A stretch of DNA of 64,000 bases from Diprion similis (taxonomy: Eukaryota; Arthropoda; Insecta; Hymenoptera; Diprionidae). The notes beneath the pieces are model-generated. The model searched no databases, was not told where the DNA came from, and saw only the letters and a program-made list of their open reading frames with translations. The position numbers and the translations under genes were made by a program. Below, piece after piece: positions 1 through 13,285 of the stretch (the first letter of the stretch is position 1; every line of letters starts with the position of its first letter). The stretch is taken from positions 7,083,001 to 7,147,000 of the forward strand of contig NC_060113.1 in NCBI RefSeq assembly GCF_021155765.1. Reading direction: 5' to 3'.

Positions 1-963
1 CTATGGAAGGTGTTAAACCCCCGTAACTGTCTGAAATCATCAGCTACGAAAGTCTAATTCTCTGTCGAGTGATATGAAAGAGAGTTTAATCACTTAACAG
101 TGTGGACCACTTCAGAATTCGAGAAAATTGTGGGATCGATACCGAAATTTTTTCAAAGCGGATCACCTAAACGGATGTTGAGTGTAAAATCCGAACAAAG
201 GATAGCAGAAAGACGGAGAAGAATAAGTAAGAAGAAGCAGCGGAAGCACGGAAATGTTGTCGCGTGTTGGCAAAGCAAACCGACAACTGGGCTGCGGACT
301 GGCCCTGCATCCATGAACTATAAGGCTACTACTACGTATATACGTGTATTTGGAACAACTACCACACGTTAGTCTACAGCCTAGGGTTTTCACCTAGTTA
401 CGTCGTCGTAGCTAATCTGCCAAAAATAAACGCGACCACCGCACTCGGCCCACCCGCTCGACCCTACACAGTTTTCTCAGTATTGTGAGGTTTATGTAAG
501 AAAACACCTGAGCATTGCCTCTGATCGGTTTACACTCAGGTATACACGCGCACGTGCGATTCCATTTTATAAAGAGTTCGATGATCGGTGGATCATCTCT
601 TGCTATTTACAAATGTGAAAAGCACAGATTCAGGAATTGTTACGAAGTGTTAGAACATGATAATCGGCCAAGACCAGAGATTTTTCAGAATCGATGGAAG
701 TCATTTTACTTACTAACCGATCATCTCCAATTAGTGAATATCGTGCGAAAATAAACAATCATCACCATTGTCGTAAGACTTAAAGTTGTGAAGTTAGTCT
801 GACTTTAGTTGTCAGGGTATCTATCTCTTCAGAAAAGTACTAGCTAATTTCAACGAAACAATTTACCGTGAAAGATAAAATCAGTTCGTAAATATCTGGC
901 CTCTTTACATTCTTATATACATCGAAATCATTCTGCCATTACAGAAATACTCAGAAAAAACAA

Positions 964-997
<34 letters not shown>

Positions 998-3900
998 ATC
1001 ACAGAAAATGTGGTGAATAAGATATGCAAACACCCACAAGGGTGAGACAACTTGAAAGTGATTTGGTAATCGGCATGCTGACTCTCCTAACCACGAGAAG
1101 AAGAAGAGATATACCACCTACACAAATTGGCGCGCTCTCCTAGGTATATACAGAGTGTTCATGTTTAGTTACACTCACGTGCATAATGGCGGATGGTGAC
1201 CCATATAATACGAATCTATAAAGGCGTGGCTTTATCATGATGCATGCCTGCAGTCTGTGGTTGATGAACAACTTCAGTAGTTTGGTGATACACGATTTGG
1301 CAGTTAAAGGCAATGTCGCGACGTAACAACCCTCCTTCAGGTTTCATTCGTAGCAGTAAATGGCTTTGATGAAGTTTCAATGCCAGTTCATTTGTAGGTA
1401 AATTAGGTCAATCTCACGGTCTTAAGTTTACGATGATTAAAACCCTTGTTATTTCTTCAGAACAACATTTCAACCCCGATTGAGCTGATATTGTGTTTTG
1501 ATTTGTCATATTATAAGTTTTCCCGGACAGTATTGGTTTCGTAGTACCTTGTAACCAGAGTAAGTAAATAAAGTCTGGGGAAAAAATGAAAACTCCTATT
1601 TCCCAAGGAAACTTTCTAGCAATACATCTGGGTATCATTGATTAACTGGTCTCGTGAAGTCCAGTTTTGTGAAGGTCAGGGTTTGTAAAACATCGATCCT
1701 TAGAGCTCGGTTATACATATATGGTTAAAAGTAATAGAAGAGTTGCTCTGTCCATTCTACTCTAGGATCAGATCAGTTATCCACAATTGATATCTGTTTC
1801 ATCCTCTAAAATTGTTACAGAATGACTAAACGATTTTTCCTTACTTTTTACACTTTTGAATGATAAAAAAAACCTTCAAGCTAGCTTTCACCTCTTTTTC
1901 ACCATCCTTAAGATTCTTTCTCTTGATAGATAGGGGCTTCGAGTACTAGGAGAGTTAAAAAATTAAACAAGCAATAGTAGATACGTATCATGCGTAAACG
2001 CATAGACGAAGGTTCATAGTAACAGTATACATGTCTTTGGCGTAGGCAGTGGTTCTAGGCATGTAGCGAACTAGGCATATATGGGCTCTGGCCTCGCGAG
2101 TCTCGAGCCTCGATCATGGAACACGTAAAACGAGGCAAGATGCATGTGTTGGTATCATCACAAGTAAATCTACTCCACCATCTACTGTATCATTCGCGTT
2201 ATAGGCTTACGTTTGTGTACTACTAGACATATAGTGGATGTGGAAAGAGATCGCTGCCTAGGCTATTTATTTCCGACTTGCCCTCCAAGTGACGAACAAC
2301 AATCATTCGCCTGACGTCATCAGAAATTAACAATACGTTACAGTGACGCGCGAATACGCATCATTCTTAATTGTTCGATGAACGTGTGTGAAATAAAAAA
2401 TACTCATCATAGAAATTTGCAGTATCTGTATATAGTTTGATTAAAAAATGATTATCTGTTCGTTTTCATGAAGTTATATGAAGAATTGCTGATAGGCAAT
2501 GGACTTAATGACAAGTAAAAAATATTAACGTATTTTTCTTGGTATGAACAATTGATTCCTACAGTCTAAAACAATCACGTCGTGACCGAATATCTGTTTT
2601 TACTTCCTTTGTCAAACTACGTGAAGTTTATCAAGCTGCAAGTAGTTATAATCAACTATCCACCATTTTTTCCGCGGTATTCCCGATGCCAAGAATTATT
2701 GAGTAATACTGAAATCTCATACGTAATCGTGTATAATAAAAGAAGAAAAAGTAACCGCATAGAAATCTCATCGGGGAAGATGGAGAGAAAAAAAAGAACT
2801 TAAATAAGAAAACCGGAAGTGGTTTTCACCGCGACAAGTTTTCAAGCTATTCCAAGAAAAGTAGACCTCAATAATGGTTTGAAATTCTTGTTAGAACGAT
2901 TCTTCGGAATAGTGAGAGGAGAAAAATGTATTCCAGAGTTCTTGGACTACGAGAACTGACGAATCGAATCACTTAGATATAAGTACACTCACAGACGTTA
3001 CTAAACAGTTTAATCACCCTTCACATTAATTTGTATATGCGCTTCACTCAGATAGTTGTCACTGCTAAATAATATTTTGATTTGTTAATTCTCGCACGGT
3101 TTTCGATCGACTGAACCTGGTCCCAGCCTTCTCTGCACACATAACGAACGATTTCAAACCTATCATAACACGTACTTATTGCTAATTAGGATGCGTGAGT
3201 TTTGTATGTTCAGACAACCACGCACATCCCACAAGTTCCGTAAATTATTGCTCAATATTTATTATACTAGGTGTATAGGTTTACCTTGGATTGTTTGTGT
3301 GGAATTGATTACGAGTTACACAGGTATAATACCGTGTAGCCTATAAGCCCTTCGAATACCAGATTACATTTCTGATTTGGAAACAGTTCTTGAGAAAATT
3401 AAAATAAACATATCAAGCACTCTGATATTGCGACCTAAATATATTTGGTGAATGTTTTCACACTTGGTATTCATAGAGTCGCTCGAGCATTTGGAGTTTG
3501 GTTTGACCAAAAATGGCAGAGTAATAATGAATAGTTGGTAGGCCAAGTATGAATTCCTGCGATATAGAAGGAGATGAATTCTTAATTAGGGTATTCTGGT
3601 CTAGAGGTCTAAATTTTACGCATTTTTCTAAGTGAGATAAAAAAGAAATAAAAAATATTTTTACCATCCATATTTTGACAAGACCTTTATTGATGTTTCG
3701 AGAATACAAGAAAATTTCATCAAAAAAAAAAAAAAAAACGAAAAGTTATACAAGGTAGTAAAGTGGGGACTACAGAATAAAAGGCGCGTCCTGGTCGACA
3801 TTTTTTTTTTGTCTCTTGTAGTGTTCCGAAACAGAAAATCCAAAGAAATTCTTTTTTAGTAAAGACGTATCAATAGTCCGGAGCACGGAAAGAGAAAACA

Positions 3901-5361
3901 AAATTTTTCTCACGAAATGCAGATGATTTGAAGAAAAAAAAATTTGTGTGCCCGTTTTTTGACCTTTCCAAATTTTTTAAAAATAATGACAATTTTTTTT
4001 TTTTAACTCTGTGCTTTCAACCATAGAGGGATGTATAAAGAACATTTTCACCGAATTTCAAGTAAATCGGTTCATCAGAACCTGAGATATCATGTCAATC
4101 GTACCAAAGAAACTAATTTCGAGAAAAACGCGTCTAAAGAATCGTTCCGGCCAGACCGGTTTAGTTAGCACGTCACAAAAATAAATGTAACTCCGAAACT
4201 GATTTGAATTTCCAAAAATCCTCTCAGAGGCTTATTGTTAAAGGTCTACACTTTGAAAATATGGAGGAAAAAGAGTTTGCTTAATTGTATTAAATTTGCG
4301 ATTATTGTAAAAACGCGATAGCCACAATGGCTTCATTTATTCAGGAGGAATGTAATAGAATTGGATCGTGTAAATAACCTATTTTAGATACATAGCTCAC
4401 GCAATATGAATGGTAGAAATAATAGACACGTTTAGTTTCACACGACTGCAAGCAAAAAATTTTTTTCTTCGATATAAAATTGAATTGTTTATTACCTTTG
4501 AAATTTCTTGCAACCGGAATTAATTTTAACTAGTAAAAAATGGATTTGTCTTGGTCAAAATTATTGAAAAGTGAAAAATTAATTTGAAAGATGTTGCTTT
4601 ATTCGGTATTTTGGTTTTATTTCTAATTACAGAAGATACAAGTTTTAATGTTCATTATAAACTATGTGTGCAATGTTTCGTTCCGTGAAAGAGAAAAAAA
4701 AATTTTTATGTTCAACTGTGTAAAATGTACTTACTAAAAATCGGATTTGAAATGAAAACCAAAGGCGTTTTTAAAAGTATCAAATTTGACTTCCATTTAA
4801 TCCTTTTTTTCTAGGTATTAAAAAATTCATTAATTTTTCAATTCAACGGCTAATAAATGTTGAAGCCCTCTAAGTGTATAATATCCACAACGCATACAAT
4901 GTGCATACAAATATAAATTAAAAATATATTGTACGATTCAATGAGGGATATTTTTATCCATTATCAATTCAGAAATCGTGGCAGATAAATATAGATGCGT
5001 GACATAAGAGTACGTCACTGTAAAGAATACATGAAAGAGGTTTATTTCCTGTGATATTATAACACTTCTTTAGTTTACCTCTCATATAACAATGAGCGAA
5101 TATGCGCATATATCACGATAAGATAAAGAAAAACCGTGAACATTGCATGGCTATACATATAATCGCGAAGCGAGTATTGTGTTTTACGACACATGTTGCA
5201 ATTACCGAGCCGCGTAGTCAACGATAAAAGAATTTCTACGTAATTCGTCAAACCATCCATGGATTGCAAAATATCGCTTCCACTCATTCCACCCTCACGC
5301 ATATTTCGATATCTCGTATTTACCATCGCTTCAGAGGCATTCTGACTAATTACAAAGAGAA
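1..5361. other. Gene-free AT-rich region
   Basis: No coding exon with both a recognisable protein and matching splice sites was found here. The stretch holds homopolymer runs (30 A at 966-995, shorter A and T runs near 3721-3738 and 3999-4004) and several short chance reading frames. The part around 3880-4330 reads like a degenerate dispersed repeat, but no terminal repeats were found. It could be intron or intergenic DNA of the minus-strand gene whose candidate first exons lie at 17.2 and 21.6 kb. Confidence 0.5.
966..995. repeat. Poly-A homopolymer (30 bp)
   Basis: A run of 30 consecutive A residues. It could be a retroelement tail, but no element body or target-site duplication was recognised beside it. 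Confidence 0.9.
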
Positions 5362-5515
5362 GTACACCTGCGGAGGTTGATTCTGAAACTGAAGTAATAT
5401 CTATCGTACTGATTTAGGTTGGTACCGTAAATACAAACTAGTAATGATAAGCAGATAGAGGTTCTATCAATTTGTACTGAGATACCAACCTAAATCAATA
5501 CCTCCGCAGGTGTAC
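5362..5515. repeat. Foldback (hairpin) element, 154 bp
   Basis: The ends form a perfect 16-bp inverted repeat: GTACACCTGCGGAGGT at 5362-5377 and its complement at 5500-5515. A second inner inverted pair, GATTTAGGTTGGTA with TACCAACCTAAATC, strengthens the stem. No coding capacity is present, so it is a MITE-like or foldback element. It sits only a few bases from the next inverted-repeat element at 5521. Confidence 0.75.
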
Positions 5516-5520
5516 GTATA

Positions 5521-5844
5521 TATACCGAGAGGTTTTTGTTGAAAGAATCCGCTCGAATATCAACTAAAAATTTGTAACTCGTCTAGTTTGTATGCGTAGG
5601 CAACTTTGTAAAAATTTTACTAGACTAGCATGATAGATAGAGTGACCGTGGGCGTAGTGGATCTCAGTTTTAATACGCGAGAGGTTAGGGTTGACTGTCA
5701 GTTGTCAACCGGTCGAATCTAGGGAATTTGTTTGTGGCGTCGAAGGTCAGCATCAAGCTGCGAGTATGGATGTTAGCCAATCAAAATTAGGCAAATTGAA
5801 TCTCGCGCGCTAAGAAAAGATTCTATAGGAAACCTCTCGGTATA
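5521..5844. mobile_element. Non-autonomous DNA transposon (MITE-like), about 324 bp
   Basis: TATACCGAGAGGTTT at 5521-5535 is mirrored by AAACCTCTCGGTATA at 5830-5844, a perfect 15-bp terminal inverted repeat. The outer TA could be a TA target-site duplication, as seen with Tc1/mariner and some PIF/Harbinger relatives. No transposase frame lies inside. The superfamily assignment is only inferred from the TA flank. Confidence 0.65.
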
Positions 5845-8800
5845 AGTAACATCGTGTGCCGCATGTATCATCAACTGGTTTAAGTTATTTATTTTTATTT
5901 TTCTTTGAAGTTTTCTCTTTCTTTAAAGCGTACGTTTCTTGTTAGATTTTTCTTATTCGTATCTTCAAAATCAACGACGAACCGTTATTTTTCTTTGCTA
6001 TTACAGACTTAAGAGCCAAGGAAACACGAAGACTAAAAGAATCCTAAAGCTGAACAGCACAGGCGAAGAATCGAGCTGCCCACGCCTAAATGATATTAGA
6101 GTCAATATAAGAGGCAGAGCGGAGAACTGAGGAGAACAAGTTTTGCCTAAAAATATTTCGAAGAGAACGAAGTAGGCGATATATGAAGAAAAAAAATTGC
6201 AATCTATGTGATACATCGGAGCAATAAAACCACTATATTTAGACTTACCTGTCATGTCTGCGGTATGTGGAAGAAAACGAACTCTGTAAACACCGAATCA
6301 AGTCACAATCAAAGTTATCCAGATTGCACCGTTATTTATTGCAGCACTGCGATCACGGTTAATAAAATTAATATTTATAATATAATTAATAAAAAAAATC
6401 AAAATCTTTTTCAACTACTAGAGGTTTAAAAAAATTTTATGATGATTAATGCAATATTGCTTTGATTATAACGAACTCAAAGATGTCACTTTGTAGAAGA
6501 GAGAGGAAGAAACAACAATAACAAAATGGAACGACGTTCAACTCGCGAGAGAATTTTCAAGACTTGATGTAACAAAGTAAGTCTTATCAGAGTTAGAGAT
6601 CACGTAGTCGGAAAAATGGGGACCGCCGGATGCAAGCGGTCAAAGCGACATCCGCGTTTTGTTTCATTCCAGAGCGATTAGTATGCAAACAGAACAGCCG
6701 GACCGCCCAACTGGCTAATTACGATTGATAAAATTGCAATTGAAAGTGCAAAGTAAATTAGAAAAATAGTGCGACTATCTTGTGTTTGAACTTGTTAAAT
6801 GTGTAAAATTATATTTCAAATCGAAAGAATTTTCATCCCACACGTTAAGCGAATCGTCGAAATAAGAATTTACAAATAATTGATCGGTGAAACACGATTA
6901 CCGTTATAGCCGTGAAATTTTTCTCTTTTATAATCTGTTGTTTATTCCTCTGCAACGTTTTCAGTCTTTCAATGCTCGCAAAATGGAGTTACAATTGAAA
7001 ACTCAAAAACGAAATATTGAGGGTCGTTTTGCGGAGTTTGTGAAGAAAGCAGTGAGACAACTAAGAGAGTATCTCGATCCCAGAGACTGTTATACCAGAC
7101 CAGAAAAAGCTCTTACGCGTATAACGTGTAGTTTACGCGGGTTAATATTATAGTGACGTCATCGTGCAGCAGGCGTTCTAATCCTAAATCGAGCATCGAG
7201 GGGAAATTCCTTCTTCTCTCTCTCTCTCTCTCTCTGTCTGTCGTGAGATACTTGCTCTATACTATGTGTGGTATATCGGCTCTCTGTTGTATCGACGTTT
7301 TTCTTGCGGATTTTAGTGCGGTGAATTTGTATTTCGGTTGCAAATATTTGCTTAGTTAGTAAACCGCTGGATTAGATTTATCTTTAATAACGCTAGAGAC
7401 GATCATATGACACCATTTTGGCGTAAGCTTGACTGGTTACGAGCATCAGACAAATAGTTATAATTCCTTTGTACTCTGACCCACCAAGCTTTAAACGTCA
7501 TCTGAACTGTTGTACTCACGTTATCGTCTATTGCATGATAGAGTGAATTTTCTACAATTTGGTTGTTTACACTTTGGCTCACAATGACAAAGTACAGAAA
7601 CATTTGAAATCAAAAGAACAAAGAGAATGAAATTTTTGTTGCACGAATTATTTAAATTATTCCAAGTGTTGCAATTGAATTTAAATGTAGCGCAACGAAC
7701 ACCGGTTTAAAACCGCAGCCAGTTTACACCGGTAACAAAGGTGTCGATAAAGAAAATTCATACCGACTGTTGGTAAGAAAGTTACCGTTTCGTTTGTACC
7801 TGCCGAATCGTTACCGTTCGCTGGTAATAATTACCGTGCGTAGGTATGTCAGAATTTCTGTGCAACAAAATAATGAAACCAGCATATGTATGGTAAAAAA
7901 AAAAAAAAAAATTTCAATCGGCTACTGAAGAGAGGCGTTAAGGAATATTCAGACAAGATAAAGTAGGGAAAAGCAAAGCAAAAACTTTCAACTTGATTCG
8001 GAAATTATCACACGAGGACAACGTTGTTTACACAAGTTTTGCAAGTTTTATTGTAATCTTACAACACCATTTTGCTAAAAATGTCAAAGTACTAATTAGA
8101 TACTAACAAGCAAAGATTATTGCGTAACAGGTCACGTATATTATTATAAAACGATAGCTTCTTACAGAATATTTATAAAAACACTTAACTTTAAAATATA
8201 ATATTTTGCATGCATAACAACGTGTTTAGTTGTTTATTATCATCGTTGACCCACCGTACTGGTTTTTATACCGCGTTAATTAATCTGAACATACCAGGTC
8301 ATCGAGAATGGCTATTTACAAACGATATTAAAACTCCATTTTGTGTAATCCGGTATTCCGCAGAAATATGAGATAGTAAATGTCAACTCGACAACTTTTT
8401 CCACCAACCATTCGCAGATTCCTTATAATTCATCTTATCCAAATGCGTTATAACATTTTCGAAGAAAAAAAAAAAAAAAAAAAAAAAACCTGCTGCGATT
8501 GTTTCAAGACTTTAAAAACAAAACGTTTCGGAGATTCAATGTTTACAGTATTTTCATACTAACTTAATATCTTCCAAGTGTGAGGAGTTAAGCAAATGCA
8601 AAATTGAAATTGAATAATTTTCTATCTCACTAATTTTTTTCAACGATTTTGCGGTTCAAAGCGTTCTCTAGTACGCAAAACCGTTGACAAAGACTATAAT
8701 CTCAGTTCCTTAAATATCGAAACATTGATAAAACTTCATTAAAAAAAGCATACGCAGATATCTGTGTGAGAATCATGATTGTATGACCTAATGATAAAAT

Positions 8801-9595
8801 TTCATTCCGTGTAATCTACTTTATAATCAATTCCGCAAAAAATATCACAGCACCAGCATGTACGCTCGTCATTAAAACTTGAACTCTTTTCCGTCGTATA
8901 TTCGAAAAGTCCCACCAATGATTTAGAGAGAAGTCCACATGGTCCGGCGACAAGTTTATAGTGTCAAGGTATATGGGGTGGTAAACGAGCACATGGCGAA
9001 GGTTTAATTCCAAAAAAGAACATCGGAGCTGTGGATGATGAGAGTTGGCGTGTTCCCTTGGTCATGACTCCACGTGAGTCAGGTATAATATGTTTCCATT
9101 TAGTAAGACGAATACACACGTATGTCTGTCTACACGTGTTAGCTAAGTATAATTTCGCAACGATAATCGGAGCTCTTTCGAAAAATTTATCCTTATAGGG
9201 ATACATCGCGTTATGAGCTCATATATGTACTACGTATATATACATACAAATATGGAACGGATTAAAATCCATTGTGAAAGGCAGTGGAATCATAGTAGTT
9301 CAACGCTTTATATATACACCGATGATGACTTGTGTAACCGCGGGTACTTGAGGAATAATTATCGACGAAACGCGTGATGCTGCAGAAAAATTAAATATTA
9401 ATCTGGGATTCAACGAAAGATATTGGCTAGTCAAAAACTGCGATATTTTTTATACAATGCAAAAAAAAAAAAAAAAAAAAAAAAACTTTTTTCTTCTTTT
9501 TCTTATTATTATGTATAATTATCATATATTTGATGCTCCAGAATCAAAATATAGTGAAAAAAAAGTGTATAAACCATGTACATACTTTTCACGTA
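5845..9595. other. Gene-free region with simple repeats
   Basis: No exon is firmly supported. A plus-strand frame at 6983-7153 starts after a pyrimidine-rich tract ending in TTTTCAG and encodes a basic peptide of about 56 residues that I do not recognise. It may be a chance frame. The stretch also contains a CT microsatellite at 7215-7235, a cluster of GTTACCG-type motifs at 7700-7850, and A runs at 8465-8488 and 9461-9485. Confidence 0.45.
7215..7235. repeat. CT dinucleotide microsatellite
   Basis: About ten consecutive CT units followed by GTCTG. Confidence 0.85.
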
Positions 9596-9971
9596 ATGAT
9601 TTTTTAAGGGCGGGGGCAGCTTGAACGGTCTAAAAGATACGAGTTTTTTTTTTTTTTACTTTTTAAGAAAATGAAAACACTTGGAGCAATTTTACGTCGA
9701 GGGGTTTATTATTTATAGTTTGAAGAAAATTTTAGAATTTTTTTCATCGAAAATAGTAACAAAATGGCGGCATGGCGTGTATCGTTCGCTACTTATATGC
9801 GTCATGCCGGTATTTTGCCATTGATTTCAATGAAAATTTTGGAAAATATTCTTGAAATTATAAATATAATAAAGCCCTTGAACTCGAATTGTTTTAAGCG
9901 TTTTCATTTTCTTTAAAAAAAATCTTCTAAAAAATGAGAAATTCTAAGCTTTGAAAAATAAAAAAAAATCA
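9596..9971. repeat. Imperfect foldback element, about 376 bp
   Basis: The two halves are imperfect reverse complements. AAGAAAATGAAAAC near 9664 pairs with GTTTTCATTTTCTTT near 9901. GGGTTTATTATTTATA near 9700 pairs with TATAAATATAATAAAGCCC near 9860. AATGGCGGCATGGCG near 9763 pairs with CGTCATGCCGG near 9801. The outermost pairing is ATGATTTTTT with AAAAAATCAT. It has no coding capacity. It is likely an old foldback or MITE copy; the exact ends are uncertain. Confidence 0.6.
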
Positions 9972-12900
9972 TATCACTTAGTATATACGTGATGGAATAA
10001 AATGGAAAGCTGATCTAAGCTTTGGTTTATAGTTCCAGTAATTTATCGAATAAAAAATACTGAATAAATAGACAAATTGAAAATTAAACTTTGACAAATA
10101 TATCATTCAACTTCATTTTCGTAAAGTTTGAACGCCGAGTGAAGAAGATTCGAAGGTAATAAGACGAGCTGCCAAGAAATTTTCATTGTCAGTCATTAGT
10201 CGCACGGTATAGCTTCAAAACTTGGACAGTTCAAGAGCGAGCTAATTTTGCGAAGAATTTTAAAAAGGATCATTGTCAAGTATAGGCGCAGGTGTGGTGA
10301 TTGAATAATCATTTTTTAGGTTCGAGTTACACCCTCAACTGGATTCGTTGTAAAATTATATCATTGTTAGCATTCGAGGTATGAAGATTAAAAAATTTTT
10401 CTTCAATTACTAATCATAGTTTTCTTGACAATTGAGTTCATGTTAAACCAAGATGGCCAAAAATCTTTGGGAACAAAACGCATAAAATCGTTTTCGATAC
10501 GAAACAAAATGCGACTTCGATTCTATACGAATTATGTGTCAATGCATCCATTTTCTCTCGCCGGCTGCATCGCCAGTCATTTTCACATAATGCGTATAGA
10601 ATTGAACTCGCATTTTATTTCGGACGTAAACAAGTTAGACGAAAGGTTGAGGCATATTCGTTCCAAATTCGATTCGAATTGAAAAACATATTCTTACCAT
10701 CAGGTAAAAACAACGAGGAGGGCTGTAACGACAGATTGGTTAGAAGCATAAAAACGCAATCCGAACGACGTAATGATGTTAATAAAAACGACAGCTAGAT
10801 AGAACCACACACTGCCATAATGTAGAAAAAAAGTGACTTTAGGCTAATTTTTTTTTTCTCTCTCTTTACGAAAGAAGTAAATTTTTCTATGTCCAATGTA
10901 AGAAAACTGATATCTGCAGATTTTTCCGCGACCAAAATAATAATTCCCTGACAATTCCAGGTTTTCTAGGTACATGTGTGGCCACCCTGAAGTCGGAACT
11001 CAAAACGGGACAGGAAACTACATCATTTTAATAAATGGAACTGTGGTAAATGATTTTACATTCCCACATGTAGATCCTGTATAAATGAACAGAGTAACGT
11101 CAGTTTACATAATGCGTATTTAATTAAAGCGTGGGTGTCGACGGATTAATTTTCCCATTTCGTGTCGACGGTATGGCACAATTGGCACCAATTGGACATT
11201 AACTCGCGTAAAGCGTGAGGCCCGTTGTACAGATATAATATATATGTACGTAAACTAACGATAAAACATTCTTTGCAGCTTAATTCAGTCTCAAGCGCAC
11301 AATATACAAAGTGATTATCTAACGGCCGAATGGTCAGTCGTCTGCTGGAATGTAACGCCAATGCGATAAAATCCAAAAGTCATTGTTTGCCAGGGGGCGA
11401 CAACCCGTCGTGAACGTAACCTCAAAAATTTGGACACTTGTCCTTGGCAGTTGTGCTCAACACTGCTCAACACCAACAGCTGTTCAAATTTTTCAGGTTA
11501 GATTTATCGCAGCGCCCTGTCATCTGACTTTGCGATGGTTGGCCACCCTGACAAACAACTGCTCTCGAATTTTAGCGCATGCGCATTACATTGTAGCGGA
11601 CGACGAACCATTCGCCCGTTAGATAATCACTCAGTATAAGTATAATATGCTAAACTAGCACACAATGATGATGAGTTGATGACTTACAGAACAGTTTAAA
11701 ATAAAAAAACGCATTTGCGATGCGTTGAAAAATTGCACTATCGTCGTGAGAAGATAAGAGTTCCTTAATTTGAAGTATTTTTTGGTTATCTGTTTTTTTT
11801 GTTTTGCGTTTCATTGCGCTAAGAACTTCTCGAATAACCCAGTATTTATACCAGATTTTTCTCCATAAATAATTCCGTTTCATGCTAAGGACCTACACGC
11901 CTGCGTTATTACCGGCTCTATGGGAAAGAAAAACAAAAAAAAACGAAGACTAACGGAAAACGGAAAGAAAAGCACGACCGTAAGTGGGTACGCAGCTTGA
12001 ACGTGCGGCAACCGATGATTACTATTTCCGGGAAGAGCTTCAAATCAGGGATGCACAAAATCGAAGCATCATTAACGAACTTCACTCCAGCACATATTTT
12101 TCAACAGAAAACCTGATGACAACGTTTTTCACGTCATTGTAATTAGCAAATTTACACCGAATTTCACTTTCAAATATAACACGTCTGTGAGTTCAATTTT
12201 TGGTTTTCGGATTGTATAATTTTTAATCAATTATTATAGTATAATAATGTTTTATAGTCGAGTATAATAGAAGTATAAAAAATATATTATCTAATTTTTT
12301 TTTTCTTCTTTTTTTCTTAAAATATTTAAATGGTTCTCACGTGTGTTCCTCGGTACAAAACGAAGAGAATTTGTGCATCCCTGCTATGTTGGCAACGGAT
12401 GGTTTGAATCAACACACGAGGTATACGTATGCGCGTAGACAAGGTCTTTACTCTTTACCTTTCGAACGAACACCGAAGTAAATAAAGAAGAATAGAAATA
12501 ACAAGGAAATGAAAAAAGAAAAAAAAAAAAGTGATAAGAAAACAAATGAATTTTACGAACTCAATCAACTCACGGCCAAGAATATATTCGTTGAGAAGAT
12601 ATCGCAGCTATCGTTCATCCTCGTCTCGATTTCCATGGTTAAATTCAGTTTCAAAAGTTCTAGTTGATATTTCTTTCCATTCATCATTTTGTTGGATTAC
12701 AGTAATTTCTTTACTTTTATCCTTGCAGTCTTACTTAATCAGATATATGGTTTGTAATAAATTATAAAAAACACTTTGCAAAGAGGTATAATGTTATAGA
12801 GTTCTCTTATATTCTTCAAACCATCTCCTCAACTGTAAAACACGTTGATATTTTTTTTTTCAAGTTTTGTATATCGACCTACACGTGATAAACACTTTTA

Positions 12901-13285
12901 TTCAGAGAGGAGAAAGGTAAGTCTCAAGTATAAATAAACTAAAATGCATTTTAGTCTCAATATTTACAATGAATTTTGAATGAAGTTAAAACTCCATTTC
13001 GTCATTTGACATCTCCACAAATATTTCCATACAAGATTACGACATATTTTCCAAGTCGCTGACCGTCATACCTTGTGGAATTGATTACCGGCTCATTAGT
13101 TTCATCGCTAGTCTCATATGATAAATCATATATTTATCAGTGCAGGCAATCTATGCATATGTAACATATGCATACACGTAACTGCAGTCTTGATGCCAGA
13201 ATTGTACGAGGCCGTTAACCCTACGCAGTGGATCACGTCGTTATAACGACACGTGTTTTGAATGGTACACAACTATATGTATGGT
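9972..13285. other. Gene-free AT-rich region
   Basis: Apart from the inverted-repeat element at 11382-11558, I see no supported gene. A plus-strand open frame at 10425-10682 has no family resemblance, and the others are short and lack splice context. Confidence 0.5.
11382..11558. repeat. Nested inverted-repeat element, about 177 bp
   Basis: The outer arms ATTGTTTGCCAGGGGGCGA (11382-11400) and GGCCACCCTGACAAACAA (11541-11558) are imperfect reverse complements. Inside, TAACCTCAAAAATTTGGAC (11417-11435) pairs with GTTCAAATTTTTCAGGTTA (11482-11500) with two mismatches. The nested symmetry and small size fit a MITE. The 11-base end GGCCACCCTGA also occurs once at 10980-10990. Confidence 0.6.

Noticed and set aside
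961-995. Poly-A tract as a retrotransposon tail
   Set aside because: No element body, no reverse-transcriptase remnant and no target-site duplication could be found next to it; the same holds for the A runs at 8465, 9461, 36129 and 36328.
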